In this document: positions 25,501 through 37,350 of the stretch, piece by piece
Layout: every line of letters starts with the position of its first letter
How positions within the stretch are numbered: position 1 is the stretch's first letter
Source: Chlamydomonas sphaeroides
Lineage: Eukaryota; Chlorophyta; Chlorophyceae; Chlamydomonadales; Chlamydomonadaceae
DNA: 63,812 nucleotides
NCBI GenBank assembly: GCA_001662425.1
Contig: BDDC01000359.1
Location: 5,920-69,731 of the forward strand
Direction: 5' to 3'
Program-made: the position numbers and the translations under genes
The notes under the pieces: model-generated
The model's database searches: none
Told to the model about the DNA's origin: nothing
Seen by the model: the letters and a program-made list of their open reading frames with translations, nothing else

Positions 25501-28407
25501 TCCCAGGCTGACGTGCCGCCGCCGCCACCCGAGGAGGAGCTGGAGCGGCAGCAGATGCTGGCGCGCGCCGCCGCGGCCGCCAAGGTGCGGCGCAACCGGA
25601 CCCGGTCCGGCGGCAACCTCGGTGACTGGGTTTACGGTGTGCCAGTGCGGGGCTCGTGTCCGGGTCCGCTAGCTCCGCTAGCAAAGGCCTGCGGCATGCA
25701 TCCACGTGGCGCACAGTGGAGTGCAGCTGGGCGGCCAGCGTCAGAGCCAGTCTGCCGGAGCAAGCCGAGGCGCACCGTGCTGGCTGAAGGGCTTGCGTGG
25801 GGCCTGCGGCCAGGCCCTGCCGCGGCGGCCTGGGCGCTGCGGCCACCGCGCTGACTCCCTGCCCCCTCTGCGTCCCCACCTGCGCCCACAGGCCTCCGAG
25901 CCGGCGCCCGCTGCGGAGGCGGAGCCCATCCACCTGGACGCGTGGCTGGTGGACTTCGCCAACCTCTTCATCCAGCAGACCGGCCTGGAGCCAGACAAGT
26001 GAGCGGGGTGCGCTGGGGCGCTGCGTCCCCTGCGGGAGGGAAGCTGCGGCGGGCGTTGAGGAGCACGCGTACGGCACGTCTTGTAAAAGCAACACGGCTG
26101 CCACGCGTTGCTGATAGAAATTGGCGCTGCACCGTTGCTGCTTTTCGGCGCTTAAGCCCTCGCCCGCGCCTGTCCGGCCTCCTCGCGTCCCTCGCCGCCC
26201 CAGGCACATCGAGCTGCACAACCTGGGCTGGGAGACGGTCACCAAGGGCCTGGACGCCACGCTGGCGGCCGAGGCCGCGGTGCCGCTGTTCGACAAGGCC
26301 AAAGACAGCTTCCGGGACGTGACCTGCACGGGCCTCGCCAGCTGGGGCCAGGTGCGCTCCTCTAGTTCGTTACTCCCTCGGTACATTCCCTCTCCAGCTC
26401 TCCTTGGCAGCCCCGGCAGCAGCACCCGTACTTCGGCCCAGCTTCGCTTGGGGTTTCTCCCCGAGCAGCAGCCCGCGTGCCGAGCCCCTGAGCCCTCCCC
26501 CTGCCGCCCGCACCGGCCCGCAGGTGCACCAGGTGATGGGCACTCGGCTGCTGGAGGGCGCCGCGCGGTCGGGCAAGCCCGTGGCCGAGGTGCGCGCCGC
26601 GGTGCTGGCGGAGTTCGAGGCGGCGGAGAAGCGCTACCGCGAGGCGCTCGGCTACAACCCCGACTTCTTCGACGCCGTGTGCAACATGAGCCAGCTGGAC
26701 TTCGAGCGCTGCAAGCTCGCGGCCGGCCTGGTGGCGGTCGCGGACCCGCCCAAGTGCGTGGGTTGGCGGTTGTGGGCTGCGGGCTGGGGATCGAGGCTGT
26801 GGGGGGGGGTTGAGGTGGGAGGGCAGTGGTTAGCGGACGTGTGGTGTCCGATACGGTGTGCTTTCTGGGGGTGAATGGATGCGGAGAACCCCGTCATGAG
26901 GCTTGCTAACGGCACGCTGGCCTGGCCCTGCCCGCAGGGCGCCCGAGGGCGAGGCGGCGGGCTCGGGCAAGAGCCAGGAGCAGGTGGCTGCGGAGCAGAC
27001 GGAGGCCATGAACGCCGCCACGCGCGCCGCGCTGGAGAAGCTGGCCAAGGCCGACGTCACGGCCGCGGGCAAGCAGTACGAGGCGGCGCTTGGCTGGGCG
27101 GACAAGGCGGTGGCGCTGGCGCCGGCCATGGACGCCAAGGCCAAGGAGCAGGCGGCCAAGGTGCGGCTGGCGCCATGCCTGGCGTGGGTGCTGTCGTGTG
27201 GGCTTCGAACGACCGAGAGCGAGAGGTTGGGGTGTGCTTCGTGCGATCGAGCACATGCGCTGCGCTCCTCCCGACATTAGCTCGCCGTGGTGTGTCTGGT
27301 CGCCACCGCAGGCCGCGGAGGCCGGGCAGCAGCCGCCCGCGGCGCCGGGCTCGGGCGAGTACGACTTCAAGGCGCAGGCGCTGGTGCTCAAGGGCAACTT
27401 CATCTACGAGTGGAGCCAGGTGCGGCAGCCCCCGCCCCTGCGCGCATGAACTTGGTGCTCTCCGTGCCGGCCACGCGGCGCCTGCTCTTTGTCCAGCCCG
27501 TGTCCTGGACCCTGCCCCCGGCGTTCCTCCAAGAGGCGCGCCCCGTGCGCCTTGCGCCCGTGAAGAGCCTGCGTGCCGTGCAAAGCCTCGGCGCTGCCAG
27601 AGCCCTGCCAAAGCTCTGCTCCCCCGCCAGACCCCACTGACCTTGCCGCTCGCCGCGTGGTTTCGTTATCGCAGATGCTGTCGGCGGTGGGCAGCGAGTG
27701 GCGGCCGCTGCTGGACTCAGCGGTGGCGCTGTTCCGGGAGGCGGGATGCCCCGAGAAGGACATCCGCACCGCGCTGCGCAACCACTACAAGGTGGGGGCT
27801 TGTACGGCGGCGGCACCGGCAGCTGGCAGGGCGCCAGGACGGTGGCGGTTGGGATCTCCAAGGGCCGGCCGGCGCGTGTCGGTTGCGGCGAGGTCCTGCC
27901 GCGGAGGCACCAGGGCGCGGGCTGGTCGCTGTGCAGTTGTGCGGGAGCCGGGGGCCTGGACGGTTTCGCTGCTGCCGTGCGCTCCTGTCCGACGTTCGAC
28001 GTTCGGTTGTCGTGCAGGCGGCGGAGCTGGACATTCCCGCCGATGAGCCGGAGCCGGCTGCCGAGGCACCCAAGGAGGCGGCCAAGGAGGAGCAGGTGCG
28101 ATGAGCGGCCAAGGGGGCGGGCGGTTGCGTACGAGGTGGGCGCTGGAGCCAGCACACCTCGATGGGCTACGAAAGCGCGATGGCTATGCCCCTGTTGGCC
28201 ATTGCCCATGTGTCATTCAGTACGCGGCACCCCAGGCAGCGCCATCGGCGCTGGCTGTGCTGCCTCGGCTGTGCCCTGACGCCCGTGGTTTGGGCTGACG
28301 CTGCGCTCCCGCCCCCTGCTGCACAGGCGCCCGCGCCGGTGCCGGCGGAAGAGAAGCCCAAGGCCAAGGGCCTGCCCTCGCTCGAGGTCCGGAAGGCCAA
28401 GAAGTAA
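22576..28407 (+). CDS. TPR + PB1 domain protein (Phox/CLMP1-like), 672 aa
   Basis: Fifteen exons: 22576-22647, 22886-22954, 23364-23467, 23730-24139, 24889-24998, 25188-25271, 25507-25584, 25892-25998, 26204-26351, 26524-26753, 26938-27160, 27312-27419, 27675-27791, 28018-28095, 28327-28407 (stop TAA). They total 2,019 nt in phase. Residues about 25-132 form three TPR units (A-E-G-N-N-A-F, then Y-K-E-A-V-K-E-C-T-S-A-L). Residues about 182-256 are a PB1 domain, with a basic first strand and the D-K-A-G-D-L-V-T-I-T loop. A second helical repeat region follows (26204-27800), then an acidic, Lys-rich tail. This domain order is that of the plant Phox1-4/CLMP1 family; CLMP1 is needed for separation and placement of chloroplasts in Arabidopsis, and others bind Hsp90 through TPRs. 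The exact orthologue is not settled. It starts M-A-K-K-T-K with no transit peptide, so it is probably cytosolic. Confidence 0.85.
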
Positions 28408-29515
28408 GGGCGCTCGCAGCCTGCTGACACGGCCGGCGGCACGCGGCCGTGCTCGCTAGCGCGGGGCCGCCGGAAGGCGGCAAGTGGCCACGGCTGCGGC
28501 AGGCCCTGGCGGGGGCTTTCAAGCCCGGCAATTTTGCCATTCAGTCGGGCGACAGCGGCAGAATGTGGCTGGGTGGGCGTTTTGGTGTTGTTGGTCGGAC
28601 GCACATGGACAGCTTCGTCGGCAGAACGGGTGGGGTTATTGACGGTGGGTTGGGAGAGGGAGGAGGGGGTCAGGTCGTCAAGCGTTGCGCTTTAGTCGCA
28701 GGCGGCGTTGCCGAGAGCCCGGTTCGGTTGTGGGGCCGCTGAAGGCGTGCCCGCGGCGGGACGAAGTGACGTGGGCATGTGGCAGCCTTGAGGTGGGGGA
28801 GGGCTTGCCGTGCTGCGCATGCGCTTTGTTGGCACAGGCGCCCTAGACGGACGTCCCGCCGGCGGCGGTCAATGAGGAGGGGTTCGGCGAGGCGGGGGAG
28901 ACGGTGGCGACGTGAACTTCGACCAAGAGAGTTTGGCGACTCGGCGTTAAGTGCAAGGCACGACAAGCAGCATCATGGCAAAAGTGCAACGTGGGGCAGA
29001 CACGTCCTTAGCTGGCAGGTCGTGAGGGCTCGTGCTAGCCACCACGACCATGCCGCCAGCCTTCTCCGCTTGCCGACCACGACGTGGGACTGCAAGCTCC
29101 GGCCTTCAAGTCCCGCACGTGCTTCATGTGCACGGGCTCTCGGAGGATGAGGGGCGCGCGCCTTGCGACCAGCGGGACATGCAGGTGGCCAAACCCGTGT
29201 ATTTGGCACTGCTACGCTGACTAGCCCCTGCTTTGCCCCGCAAAGGCCCGATGCACCGATGCCATTACCTACACCAATGTCACCTGCCCGCGCGGCAGCA
29301 TCGCGCGGCATCCCGACCCAGGGGTACACCTGTGCCTGGCTGCCTCGAGACTTAATGTCCCTCGTCTTCATATACTTACATGGTGATTGTGAGGTGCAGC
29401 GCAAATGGGGGGCCTCGTTCTGGGTACCCCATGCAGCCAGCGACCCCATGCAGCTCAACACCTTGAGCGCACGCGGCCGCGGCCTCTCTCCCTCCTTCGG
29501 AACTAGCAAACCAAA
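28408..29515. other. Intergenic; 3' UTR then eL37 promoter
   Basis: Between the TPR-PB1 gene and eL37. Open frames here have no coding character. The last 150 bp should hold the eL37 core promoter and a short 5' UTR; no TATA box is obvious. Confidence 0.4.
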
Positions 29516-30495
29516 ATGGGCAAGAAGGGCAAGGGTACCGGAAGCTTCGGTAGGTCGTCGCTCGCGCCGCATTCTATCACGCTCTAAAGAGCTACGTTGC
29601 CTGGACGGCCGCCGACGGTGACGTGAATGTCCTGCTGCTTGCAGGCAAGCGCCGCAACAAGACGCACACTCTGTGCCGTCGTTGCGGTCGCACCAGCTAC
29701 CACAACCAGAAGCACGTCTGCTCGGCGTGCGGCTACCCCGCTGCCCGCAAGCGGACTTGTGAGTAACGACGGCGGCGGCTATTGCAACTCAGCGGTCGAC
29801 TTGCAGGCATTGTCGGCGCCGCAGTCATCTCGCTCGCAGAGCGGCCAAATGAGCTGCAACGTAGCGTTTGGGGGATACACGCGCTTCTCTACTTGCTGAT
29901 GTCTGTTGCTGGGACCCGGCTGCTGTTCCTTGGGATGCGCAGACCAGTGGGGGCAGAAGGCCATCGGCCGCAACACGACCGGCACTGGCCGCATGCGGTA
30001 CATGAAGACGCTCGCCCGCCGGTTCAAGAACGGCTTCCGCGAGGGTGAGGCTTCGGTTGGCACCCTGAGCTGAGGCCGGCACTCAGGGGTGCAGGGTCTG
30101 TCGGGCCACGCGCCTTCAGCTGGAGCTCCGCTTGCAGGCCATGCTTCGGCAGATATCCTCCACGTGGCGCCAGCAACTGGAGCTCCAGGACCTGCAGCAG
30201 CACTGGCGCAGCTGCTTGTGGCCGGCGGTCCTCCCTCAGCGGCCCCCTTGAGCTGCGCCGCTGAGCGGCGCAGCCGTTGGAGAGGGCCGCTGCCTGCAGG
30301 CCGCTGCCTCGGACACGGAGGACGGGGACGAACGCAGCAGCCAGACAATCTTTCGCCTGGCGCGCTTGCCTGTCTACCATCAAAGTTTCCACATCCCGGT
30401 TGTTGTGGCCTATCCGACACCGTGTCGCGCCCCTCCCTGCGTGCTCTCTGCCCCCCGCAGGCACCGAGGCCAAGCCCAAGGCCTCGACCGCGTAG
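29516..30495 (+). CDS. RPL37: 60S ribosomal protein eL37 (L37e), 94 aa
   Basis: Four exons, 29516-29549, 29645-29758, 29943-30044 and 30461-30495 (stop TAG), give 94 residues, the normal size. The protein starts M-G-K-K-G-K-G-T-G-S-F-G-K-R and carries the family's four-Cys zinc site: L-C-R-R-C-G-R-T near residue 20, then V-C-S-A-C-G-Y near residue 36. The conserved W-G-Q-K-A-I-G-R-N-T-T-G-T-G-R follows. It sits in the large subunit near the 5.8S/25S rRNA. The last intron is long (416 bp) and hairpin-rich. A TGTAA lies 38 nt after the stop. This is the firmest identification in the window and fixes the genome as nuclear and eukaryotic. Confidence 0.97.
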
Positions 30496-30532
30496 ATAGC
30501 AGCGGCGCTTGGAGCGGGGCGTGGAGGATCCG

Positions 30533-30537
30533 TGTAA
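30533..30537 (+). terminator. Poly(A) signal TGTAA of eL37
   Basis: TGTAA lies 38 nt downstream of the eL37 stop codon, at the spacing and with the sequence used by chlorophycean algae. Confidence 0.6.
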
Positions 30538-31901
30538 CCCTGGACGAGTGCTGTGGACCCTGATCCGGAATGCATTGGGCAGCAGCGCGCAGCAGCATGC
30601 AGCGGGAGGCAGCAAGCAGGCGAGCAGCACGCAATGCGGCGGTCACGCGGTTTCCAACGGACCAGCGCCCTGAGCTCGGCGCCTGCATGGGCGTTACGCT
30701 GCTGGCGGCACGCTGCGCCGCTGCAGCATGAGGGCATGTCCGATGCCTTGGCCGGAGCTGCGGCTGCCCCGGTGGCCTGTGCCGACGGCCCTGCTTGCAG
30801 CTGCCGGCGTGGCCATGGCTGCTGGTGGCTGGGGCGCCGGCTCGAGCGGCTGTGGGCCCGCTGCTCGCAGCGTAGCAGCTGCAGAACTGGCGCGGGTTTG
30901 TGGAGCAGCTCGTTGTGGAGCAGCTGATTGTTCCCCCAACGGCAAGCTGCCCGTTGCAGGGCCTAGTGCTGCAGCCGTGCGTCGTATCGGTTTCCAGCTC
31001 GGGGGGCGGTTGGCCAGCTGAAGTCATCCGTGCTTCACGGGCAGGGGGTCGGGGCCATCCAGTTGCACGACAAGGATAATCGACCAGCCAGGTGGGGTTT
31101 GGGGACTCGTCAAGTCCATGCCTGGGCAGCGACAAACACAGCCGCGGTTTAATCCACTTCCCGCGGTGCTCAACCTGTGTGCGATTACCTACGCCGCCCC
31201 AGGATTTATCTAAACCGGAAAGCGCACAAATCGTGACAAACCAACAAAGCAGCCAGGCATATACAGCCACATACATTTATTGTTCGTACACGCGCAGCTG
31301 CCACGCTGCTAACTTATGTCAACACGCACAAGTGGCGAAGGGCCTCATCCACTTATCCCACGGCCAGAAAACGGCCATTTGCGAGATGCAGATACCGCTC
31401 TCATGCCTCGCCTGTACGCGACACACACCAAAATACGGCAAATCACCGCCCGTGGCAGCGCAGACAAAACCAGAACCCTCTCAACACAACACGCCCAGTG
31501 CTCAGTACCGGCGCACAACCCTCGCAGGTCTCGCGCCGGAATCCAACCATGCGCCGCGTCCTATCCTGTGTCCTGCCGCTCGGCACTCCTAGCCGCACGT
31601 TCTGCACATAGGTCCCGCCAGGCCAACAACAATTTGCCCAGCAGCCGAGCGCAACTCTTGTGCGGCTTCATTCTTCTTCTCGTGCGGCCTCGGGCGCTCC
31701 CGAGCTCCTCAACAGAAGGCGCCAGCGCCGTCGCAACCCGCCCGCCCACAACCCGAACAGGCTGCCAATCCACACTCCAGGCCGCGGCTCGAGTCTGGCA
31801 GTACCACTCCGCCACCCCGACCGCGCCTGATCCGATCACACCCCGCTCGGGCGCGTCACCTCCCGCCGCGCACTCACTGCTCCAGCGCCGGCAGTGCCGC
31901 C
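30538..31901. other. Intergenic
   Basis: Lies between eL37 (+) and the coiled-coil gene (-), so two 3' ends converge here. It contains CAG-rich stretches (30580-30620) and a less GC-rich section at 31200-31330, but no gene that I can support. I found no TGTAA on the minus strand close to 31902. Confidence 0.4.
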
Positions 31902-33219
31902 TCACTTGCCGTTCCGCACCTGCTCCTCCAGCACCCGGTAGCGCTTCTCGATGCTCTTGTAGTATGCCTCGTCCGTGGTGGTCTTGGTCAGGGCGAACTC
32001 GAGCCGCTCCATCTGCTTGGTCTCGCGCTCGAGGGCCGCCTCGATCTCGCCCTTCATCAACGACAGCCGGCGCACCATGAGCTGCGAGGAGCCCAGCGCC
32101 GTGGCCAGAACCTCCTCCATGGGGGACATCTCCCTGCGGCAGCGGCATGTGGGTTAGTCAGTGCATAATGCCGTCAGGTGATAACCGGCGCGAGCTGGGC
32201 GGAAAGCCAGAGCGCCAGGGATGTAGCGCGCACGCAGGCCTTATGAAAGCCAGATGTGGAGCGCAGAGCGAGCACTGGAATAGAGGCGAGGCCCCCCCGG
32301 CCACCCCAGAGCCCAACCACGCAGCCCCAGGGTGTTTCATCACAGCAAGGGGTGCAACCCCGTCTCGTGATCGACTGGGCTGACTAGGCTGAAGCCCTCG
32401 CAGCGCATGATGCCCAGCGCAGGCCTTTTCCACAGCCAACCCGGCTGTGCCCAGCCCCTCCCTGCAGTCTGCGCACCTGCGCGGCGGCGGCGCTGGCACA
32501 TACGCCATGGCCGTGCCTGGGTCCTCGTCATCAGAGCCCGCGACCACGTAGGAATCCATCTGCTCCTGCTTCCGCGACAGCGCGTCCTTCAGCGCGTGGC
32601 GGAAGGCGTCCGAGAAGATGGGCTTATTGTGCGTCTCAACCTCGTTCTCGGTGGGCTCGGGGTCCACGTCCTCCTCATAGCCACGGCCGTAGCTTGAGCT
32701 GGAGCTAGAGTCGTCGCCGAACATGGGGCTGCGCGTGAGCGCGCCCTTGAGCGCCTCCTTGAAGGCGTTCGAGAAGAAGCCGCCGCTGGACTCCTCCTCT
32801 GCGCCGTTGTCCGAGGCCTCAGCTGTGTCGTCCTCCTCGCTGAAGGAGCCGCGCGGGGAGTGCACGTCACGCCAGGAGGTGCGCTGGCGCCAGTCGTGCT
32901 CCTCAGCGTCGAAGCGCCTGTCCTCCTCGGCCTCCGCCTCCGCGGCTGCGCGCCAGTTCGACGAGCTGAATTGGCTGTGGCCGTTATCGTGGGCGGAGTA
33001 GTGGTCGTCGTGGGCGCCGTGGTGTTGGTAACCGTTGGTCTCGGTGTGCGTGTCGTAGTGCCCATACCCGTTGCCGTTGCCATTGCTGTTGCCGTTGCTG
33101 GGCTCCTCCATTTCCGTGCGCCACGAGCTGCGCCACGACGAGCCATCGGCACGAGGCGTCGCCGAGCGCACGCTGGCGCGGCACAGCACAATGGGTCGCA
33201 CGTGCACTAAGGGATTCAT
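31902..33219 (-). CDS. Acidic coiled-coil protein with possible plastid presequence, 324 aa
   Basis: Two exons, 33219-32477 and 32133-31902 (stop), join in phase 2 for 975 nt. The first ATG is 33219; the sequence just before it resembles an acceptor (ttgcag), so an upstream exon cannot be excluded. Residues 1-35 are rich in Arg, Ser and Ala with almost no acid residues, as in a chloroplast or mitochondrial presequence. Residues 40-90 are Asn/Gly/His-rich, and 90-145 are acidic. Two related amphipathic helices follow: F-F-S-N-A-F-K-E-A-L-K-G-A-L-T-R at 148-163 and I-F-S-D-A-F-R-H-A-L-K-D-A-L-S-R at 201-216. The second exon is one long coiled coil, about 247-322. I do not recognise the family. 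Its start region is shared, head to head, with the START-like gene. Confidence 0.75.
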
Positions 33220-33838
33220 CTGCAAATAGGGTCACAGGTTGGGCCGGGGGTTGGTAAGGGCGAAGAGACACTGCTTGCCGAATGGTCGCGAACCCTCTTA
33301 TCCGCACACTTCCGCAGCTATTCCAGCATGCCCTCACCCGTAATGTTTGCGCGCCTGGCTGCTGCAGCGCCTGGAGCCTTGAGGTGAGCGGCATGGCCAC
33401 GTCAAGAGGAAACCAGTAACTCCTTTGTGACTGTCGGTGAGAGTGGGCGTGGCGCTACTAGCAATGCACGGACGAAGCTTGTTAAGAGACGAGTGGGCAA
33501 TGCATGCGTAGGCCAGGCTGCCCCTTTGCATGAGCAATTTTGGCACCCAACCGAATTCCAATCCCCGCATATACATAGCACAAAAACGGTAGCTCGCTGC
33601 GTCACGCATGTGTCGGGCTGCGCGTTGCTGGGCGCGGAATAAGCACATGCGCAGTCCTTCGCCCGCGAACGCGCATCTGTAGCGATATCAGGACTTCAAA
33701 GGGTCCTCAACGGCAAGCGATCAGTGGCCCGTGTAGCGCCAGCGCCCCCGGCGGTGTCGGACACGGTCGGCTGGGGCTCGCGCCATATTGACACGCCCTC
33801 CTTGGGTACTGCGCCCGCCTTCGCACGCACTGCCCGCC
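33220..33838. promoter_or_regulatory. Shared divergent promoter region
   Basis: This 619-bp gap separates the start codons of the coiled-coil gene (-) and the START-like gene (+), so both promoters and 5' UTRs fall in it. The part at 33400-33640 is less GC-rich. No specific motif stands out. Confidence 0.4.
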
Positions 33839-35763
33839 ATGGCGGCAGCCGACATCGACAAGCTCTTCGCAATGGGCGCTGAAATACTTGGGGAAGCGCA
33901 GAGCCGGGGCATTCCGCTCGCAGCCGGTGACGTGGACGTGCTGCTTAAGGATGGCTGGGACCAGCACTCGAAATTCGCCTTGGACCCTGCCGGCACTATC
34001 TACGCCAGCCGCATGGACGATGCCGCACAGGTACGACAACAGCTGCCGAGCTGTTACAAACCGCAGCACGTGCTCCATTCCACGCCAACCCCGGGCCAGG
34101 CGCTGACACCGCCACCAGCACGCCCAGACGGCAACCAGGCGCACGCGGCACGACCCCGGGGCCCTGGCGCCACCTTGCCCTTGCCCTCGGCCATCAGCTC
34201 ATGACATGCGCTGACATCACCTGCCTAACCACACCACGTCCCCGCTCCCGCGGCGGCCCGCTGTGCCACCGCAGACGCACTGCCACTTCGCGGTGCGCGA
34301 GTTCCCGGCGCCGCCGCTCCACCTTCTAGCTTACATCCGGGAGTTTGACCTGGGCAAGCTGGCGGGCGACCTTAAGGACTTCAAGGTGCGCCCTCCGGCC
34401 GCACCTACTCTGCCGCGCCTGCGCCTGTGCTGCAGGGTCCCGTGCGTCTTGTGATGCGGGCGGCGTGAGCACCACAGCGCGCGAGCAGCGCCTGGGGCCT
34501 CGGCAGGGTGGCCCGCGCGCCCTCTCGCCCCTGCGGGCGGCGCCCACTAGCTCCCGCAGCATGTGCTGCACATGCCCCGTATGGGTAATTGCATGCTGCC
34601 GTACATGGCGCCGTGGTGCCTTACTACAGGTGCACGACAACGCGCCGGAGCTGGCGCGCGTGGAGTACATCTCCGTCCTGCCGTGGCCCTTTGAGCCGCG
34701 CTGGTGCTTTGCGACCATGCGCTTCGGCGTGGTGCGTGGCCGGGCGATCACGGATGCTGGGGTTAACGGCGAGGGGCCTGTGGCGTAAGCATGAGGCTGC
34801 ACAGGAGCGCACGTGTCGCGACAGCCCTCGCAGCTGCGAACGGTGCCCCTCCTCCTCGGATCCAACCGCTGGGCCTTCTAGGCTTCCGTCTGGCCCGGGC
34901 GCGTGCGCTAGACCGGGCGCCAACCTCCGTGCGCGCTCCCCTTTCCGCCTGCGCGCCCGCCGCTTCCAGGTCAAGGAGACGGGGGCGTTGGTGGTGCTGG
35001 GCCAGTCGATACCCGGCGTCGCGCCGCCCTCCGGCAACACGCTGGGCACCATCCACTACTCCTTCTACCACATCCTGCCCACCGGTGCGGGCCCGCGCCA
35101 GGCACGACCTGACAGACCGGGGCCCGCCGCTGCCCCCTCGTCCCGTACCATGCCACGTACGCGCTTGTCCAAGCGCAATCCCTCCTGCAGAGCCCATCCT
35201 GCAGAGCCGCTGACCTGTACCGCAGGGCGTCCGGTCGTCGATGGCCCACCGCGCCCGCAGCGTGTGCCGGCCGACCTGCGTTGCCGCTAGGCGATACCGG
35301 CACCACACCGCGCCGCCCGCATGCGGCCTGCCTGCCCACGCCGTGCCCTGCGTCCGCCTTTCTTGCGCACGCAGGCGACGGCGCCAAGCCGCGGTGCACC
35401 ATGCGGCGCGCTATAGCAGGTGCGATACGCGCGCCTGAGCGCACACGTATCACTTGCAGTCCGTTGGTCAGCCTGTGCGCTGCACGCACGATAAACCCAA
35501 GCCATGCAGGCAGCGCGTGCCGGCACCCTGCGCGTCATTTCCCCACGTGCCCAATGCCCCTCATGCCCCACCGCACCGCAGTGGACATGCACCTGCCGCT
35601 GCCGGCCTTTGTCATCCGCAAGAGCCTGGCGGCGCACTACGCGACTGACATGTCGCTCATCGACAGGGACCTGGTGGACTGGGAGGCGATCGGCCTAGCG
35701 GGCCGCATGAAGGCGGACACCTACCGCGTCTTCGAGGAGGCGCTAGCCAAGCGGCAAGGGTAG
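33839..35763 (+). CDS. START-like lipid-binding-fold protein, 264 aa
   Basis: Six exons, 33839-34030, 34275-34385, 34630-34779, 34970-35084, 35375-35419 and 35582-35763 (stop TAG), total 795 nt in phase. The donor at 34780 (cct|gtggcg) is weaker than the others but is the only one that keeps phase. The protein matches the shape of the START/SRPBCC helix-grip fold. It has A-P-P-L-H-L-L-A-Y-I-R-E-F-D-L, a helix after the first strands; V-L-P-W-P-F-E-P-R-W-C-F-A, the W-P-F signature between strands; and a long C-terminal helix (A-D-T-Y-R-V-F-E-E-A-L). Such proteins bind lipids or other hydrophobic ligands in a closed pocket. There is no signal peptide or membrane segment, so it is likely cytosolic. 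The ligand is unknown. Confidence 0.75.
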
Positions 35764-36606
35764 TACGGTGGCGGGCGGATGATGGAGGTGAATGGGCTGA
35801 CGACGGATGTCTTGGGAGGCCATGGGCTTCGTGAGACGGGCGCTTGCGTCAGGAGCCTGTGTGCGCTGCGAGGCATGAAGGGTGGCTGCACAGGCGCTTG
35901 GAAGTGGTCGTGGTGCTGGCTCGGCTGGTTGCAGAGGCTCGTGGCGTGGCCGGCAGGTGCGCGGCTGCAGCGGCGGCGCCCGGCTCTGGTGCGCCGCCAA
36001 CCGTGCGCTCCCCGCCAGAGCTGCAACCGCCAGCCGAGGGTGGGCACCATGGGAATAACGAACCGAGGGTGGGGGTGGTCCAGAGATATGCTGGTCCAGG
36101 GTGATGGGCGCTCGTAGGCCTCGGGTGCTGCATTCGGTCGTTGTACCAAGGAGTCGCAATCGTAGCATGTGGGCGCCGGGAGTATCATTCAGCTTGGATG
36201 CGACTGCCAGTGCTGCGCTCTTTTTCCTTACATGTGACGCGTGCGTGGGCTGCCGTGGCAGGACTTGGGCAGGCGGAGCTTGCCCCGCACGCAGGAGCGC
36301 GCGCGGCGAGGGCATCCGCACGTGCAGCGATGCCGGGTGCGCAGCGTGGGCTCGCGGCGGCGGTTTTGCACTGCTATACACGCTTCGGCGTTTCCCGTTG
36401 GCCTGTGCGGGTTCCGCGCGTCAAGCCGTCAACCGATTGCCGCCAGGCCGTGGCGCCGGCCGCCAGCTGTAGGGGTTAGCACAGCCAACGGCGACCAGCG
36501 TGTCGATCCACCGCCTGCGCCAGCGGTGCTGGCCAAGTGGCGCGTACCTGCAGAGCGCAGGCAAAGCGCGTCGGCGGCGCTGCGTTCCACACCAGGCCAC
36601 GCATGA

Positions 36607-36611
36607 TGTAA
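36607..36611 (+). terminator. Candidate poly(A) signal TGTAA
   Basis: TGTAA about 840 nt after the stop of the START-like gene. The distance is long, so confidence is low. Confidence 0.25.
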
Positions 36612-37022
36612 CGTCAGTACCGTCTCTTTACAACAGCTCCCGCCGCATCATACTCAGGGACCTGCGCATTGGGGCATGAGCGCTTGGCCTCGTTCCCATC
36701 CGGACGGAACCAGCACGCTCAAGGCCCCTTACCCATCTGTGCTCCCCCCTTTCCTCGCGGAAGCATATGAGGCGCTGAGGTAGGGGCTCTGCCGCTTGCC
36801 TATGCACTGCCTTGCGGATGGTCCTCAACCGTCCATAGCAGGTTACACGCCCAGCTGCCCCATCCTTGCTTCCCATGCCGTCGGCAGTGGTATCATAGCT
36901 TCATAGGCGACCTGACCCTGCCTTGCAAGATTAGCCCAACCCCAGCCCCAGGCGTGGCCCCACCTACAACGCAGGCCAATAGAGACGCAGATCCACCCAC
37001 GTCTTTGAACAGGACCCATTGG

Positions 37023-37027
37023 TTACA
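37023..37027 (-). terminator. Candidate poly(A) signal TGTAA (minus strand)
   Basis: TTACA on the plus strand, read as TGTAA, about 325 nt past the stop of the Yip1-family gene; a normal 3' UTR length for these algae. Confidence 0.4.
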
Positions 37028-37350
37028 GCAAGAACGGCGGGGGGAGATCCACCATTATTTAATCAACCACTGTACCCGTAGCCAACAGGTCAAGAGGTCA
37101 TGCGATCAGCAAGATAACGTCCATTCATCGTTCTTAGCCCCAGCCCCTCGCGACCCCTACATCCAGCACCTGCCCCACGGCATGCCCCAGCAGCATCGTC
37201 CGGCCAGCACAACACGGCGGCTAGGCGGTGAAGCCCGCCTGCGCCTATGCGCACGCGCCTGTGCTCATGTGCTTCTGACGGCGTCCGTCCATTAGGACAC
37301 AGGAGGCCGCCGCGCACGAGGGGCGCCCGAACCCGTCCAGCAGGAGGGGC

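Larger units (their letters stand above)
35764..37350. other. Intergenic, convergent 3' ends
   Basis: Lies between the START-like gene (+) and the Yip1-family gene (-). No open frame here looks coding. TGTAA motifs on each strand (36607-36611 plus; 37023-37027 minus) may end the two transcripts. Confidence 0.45.
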
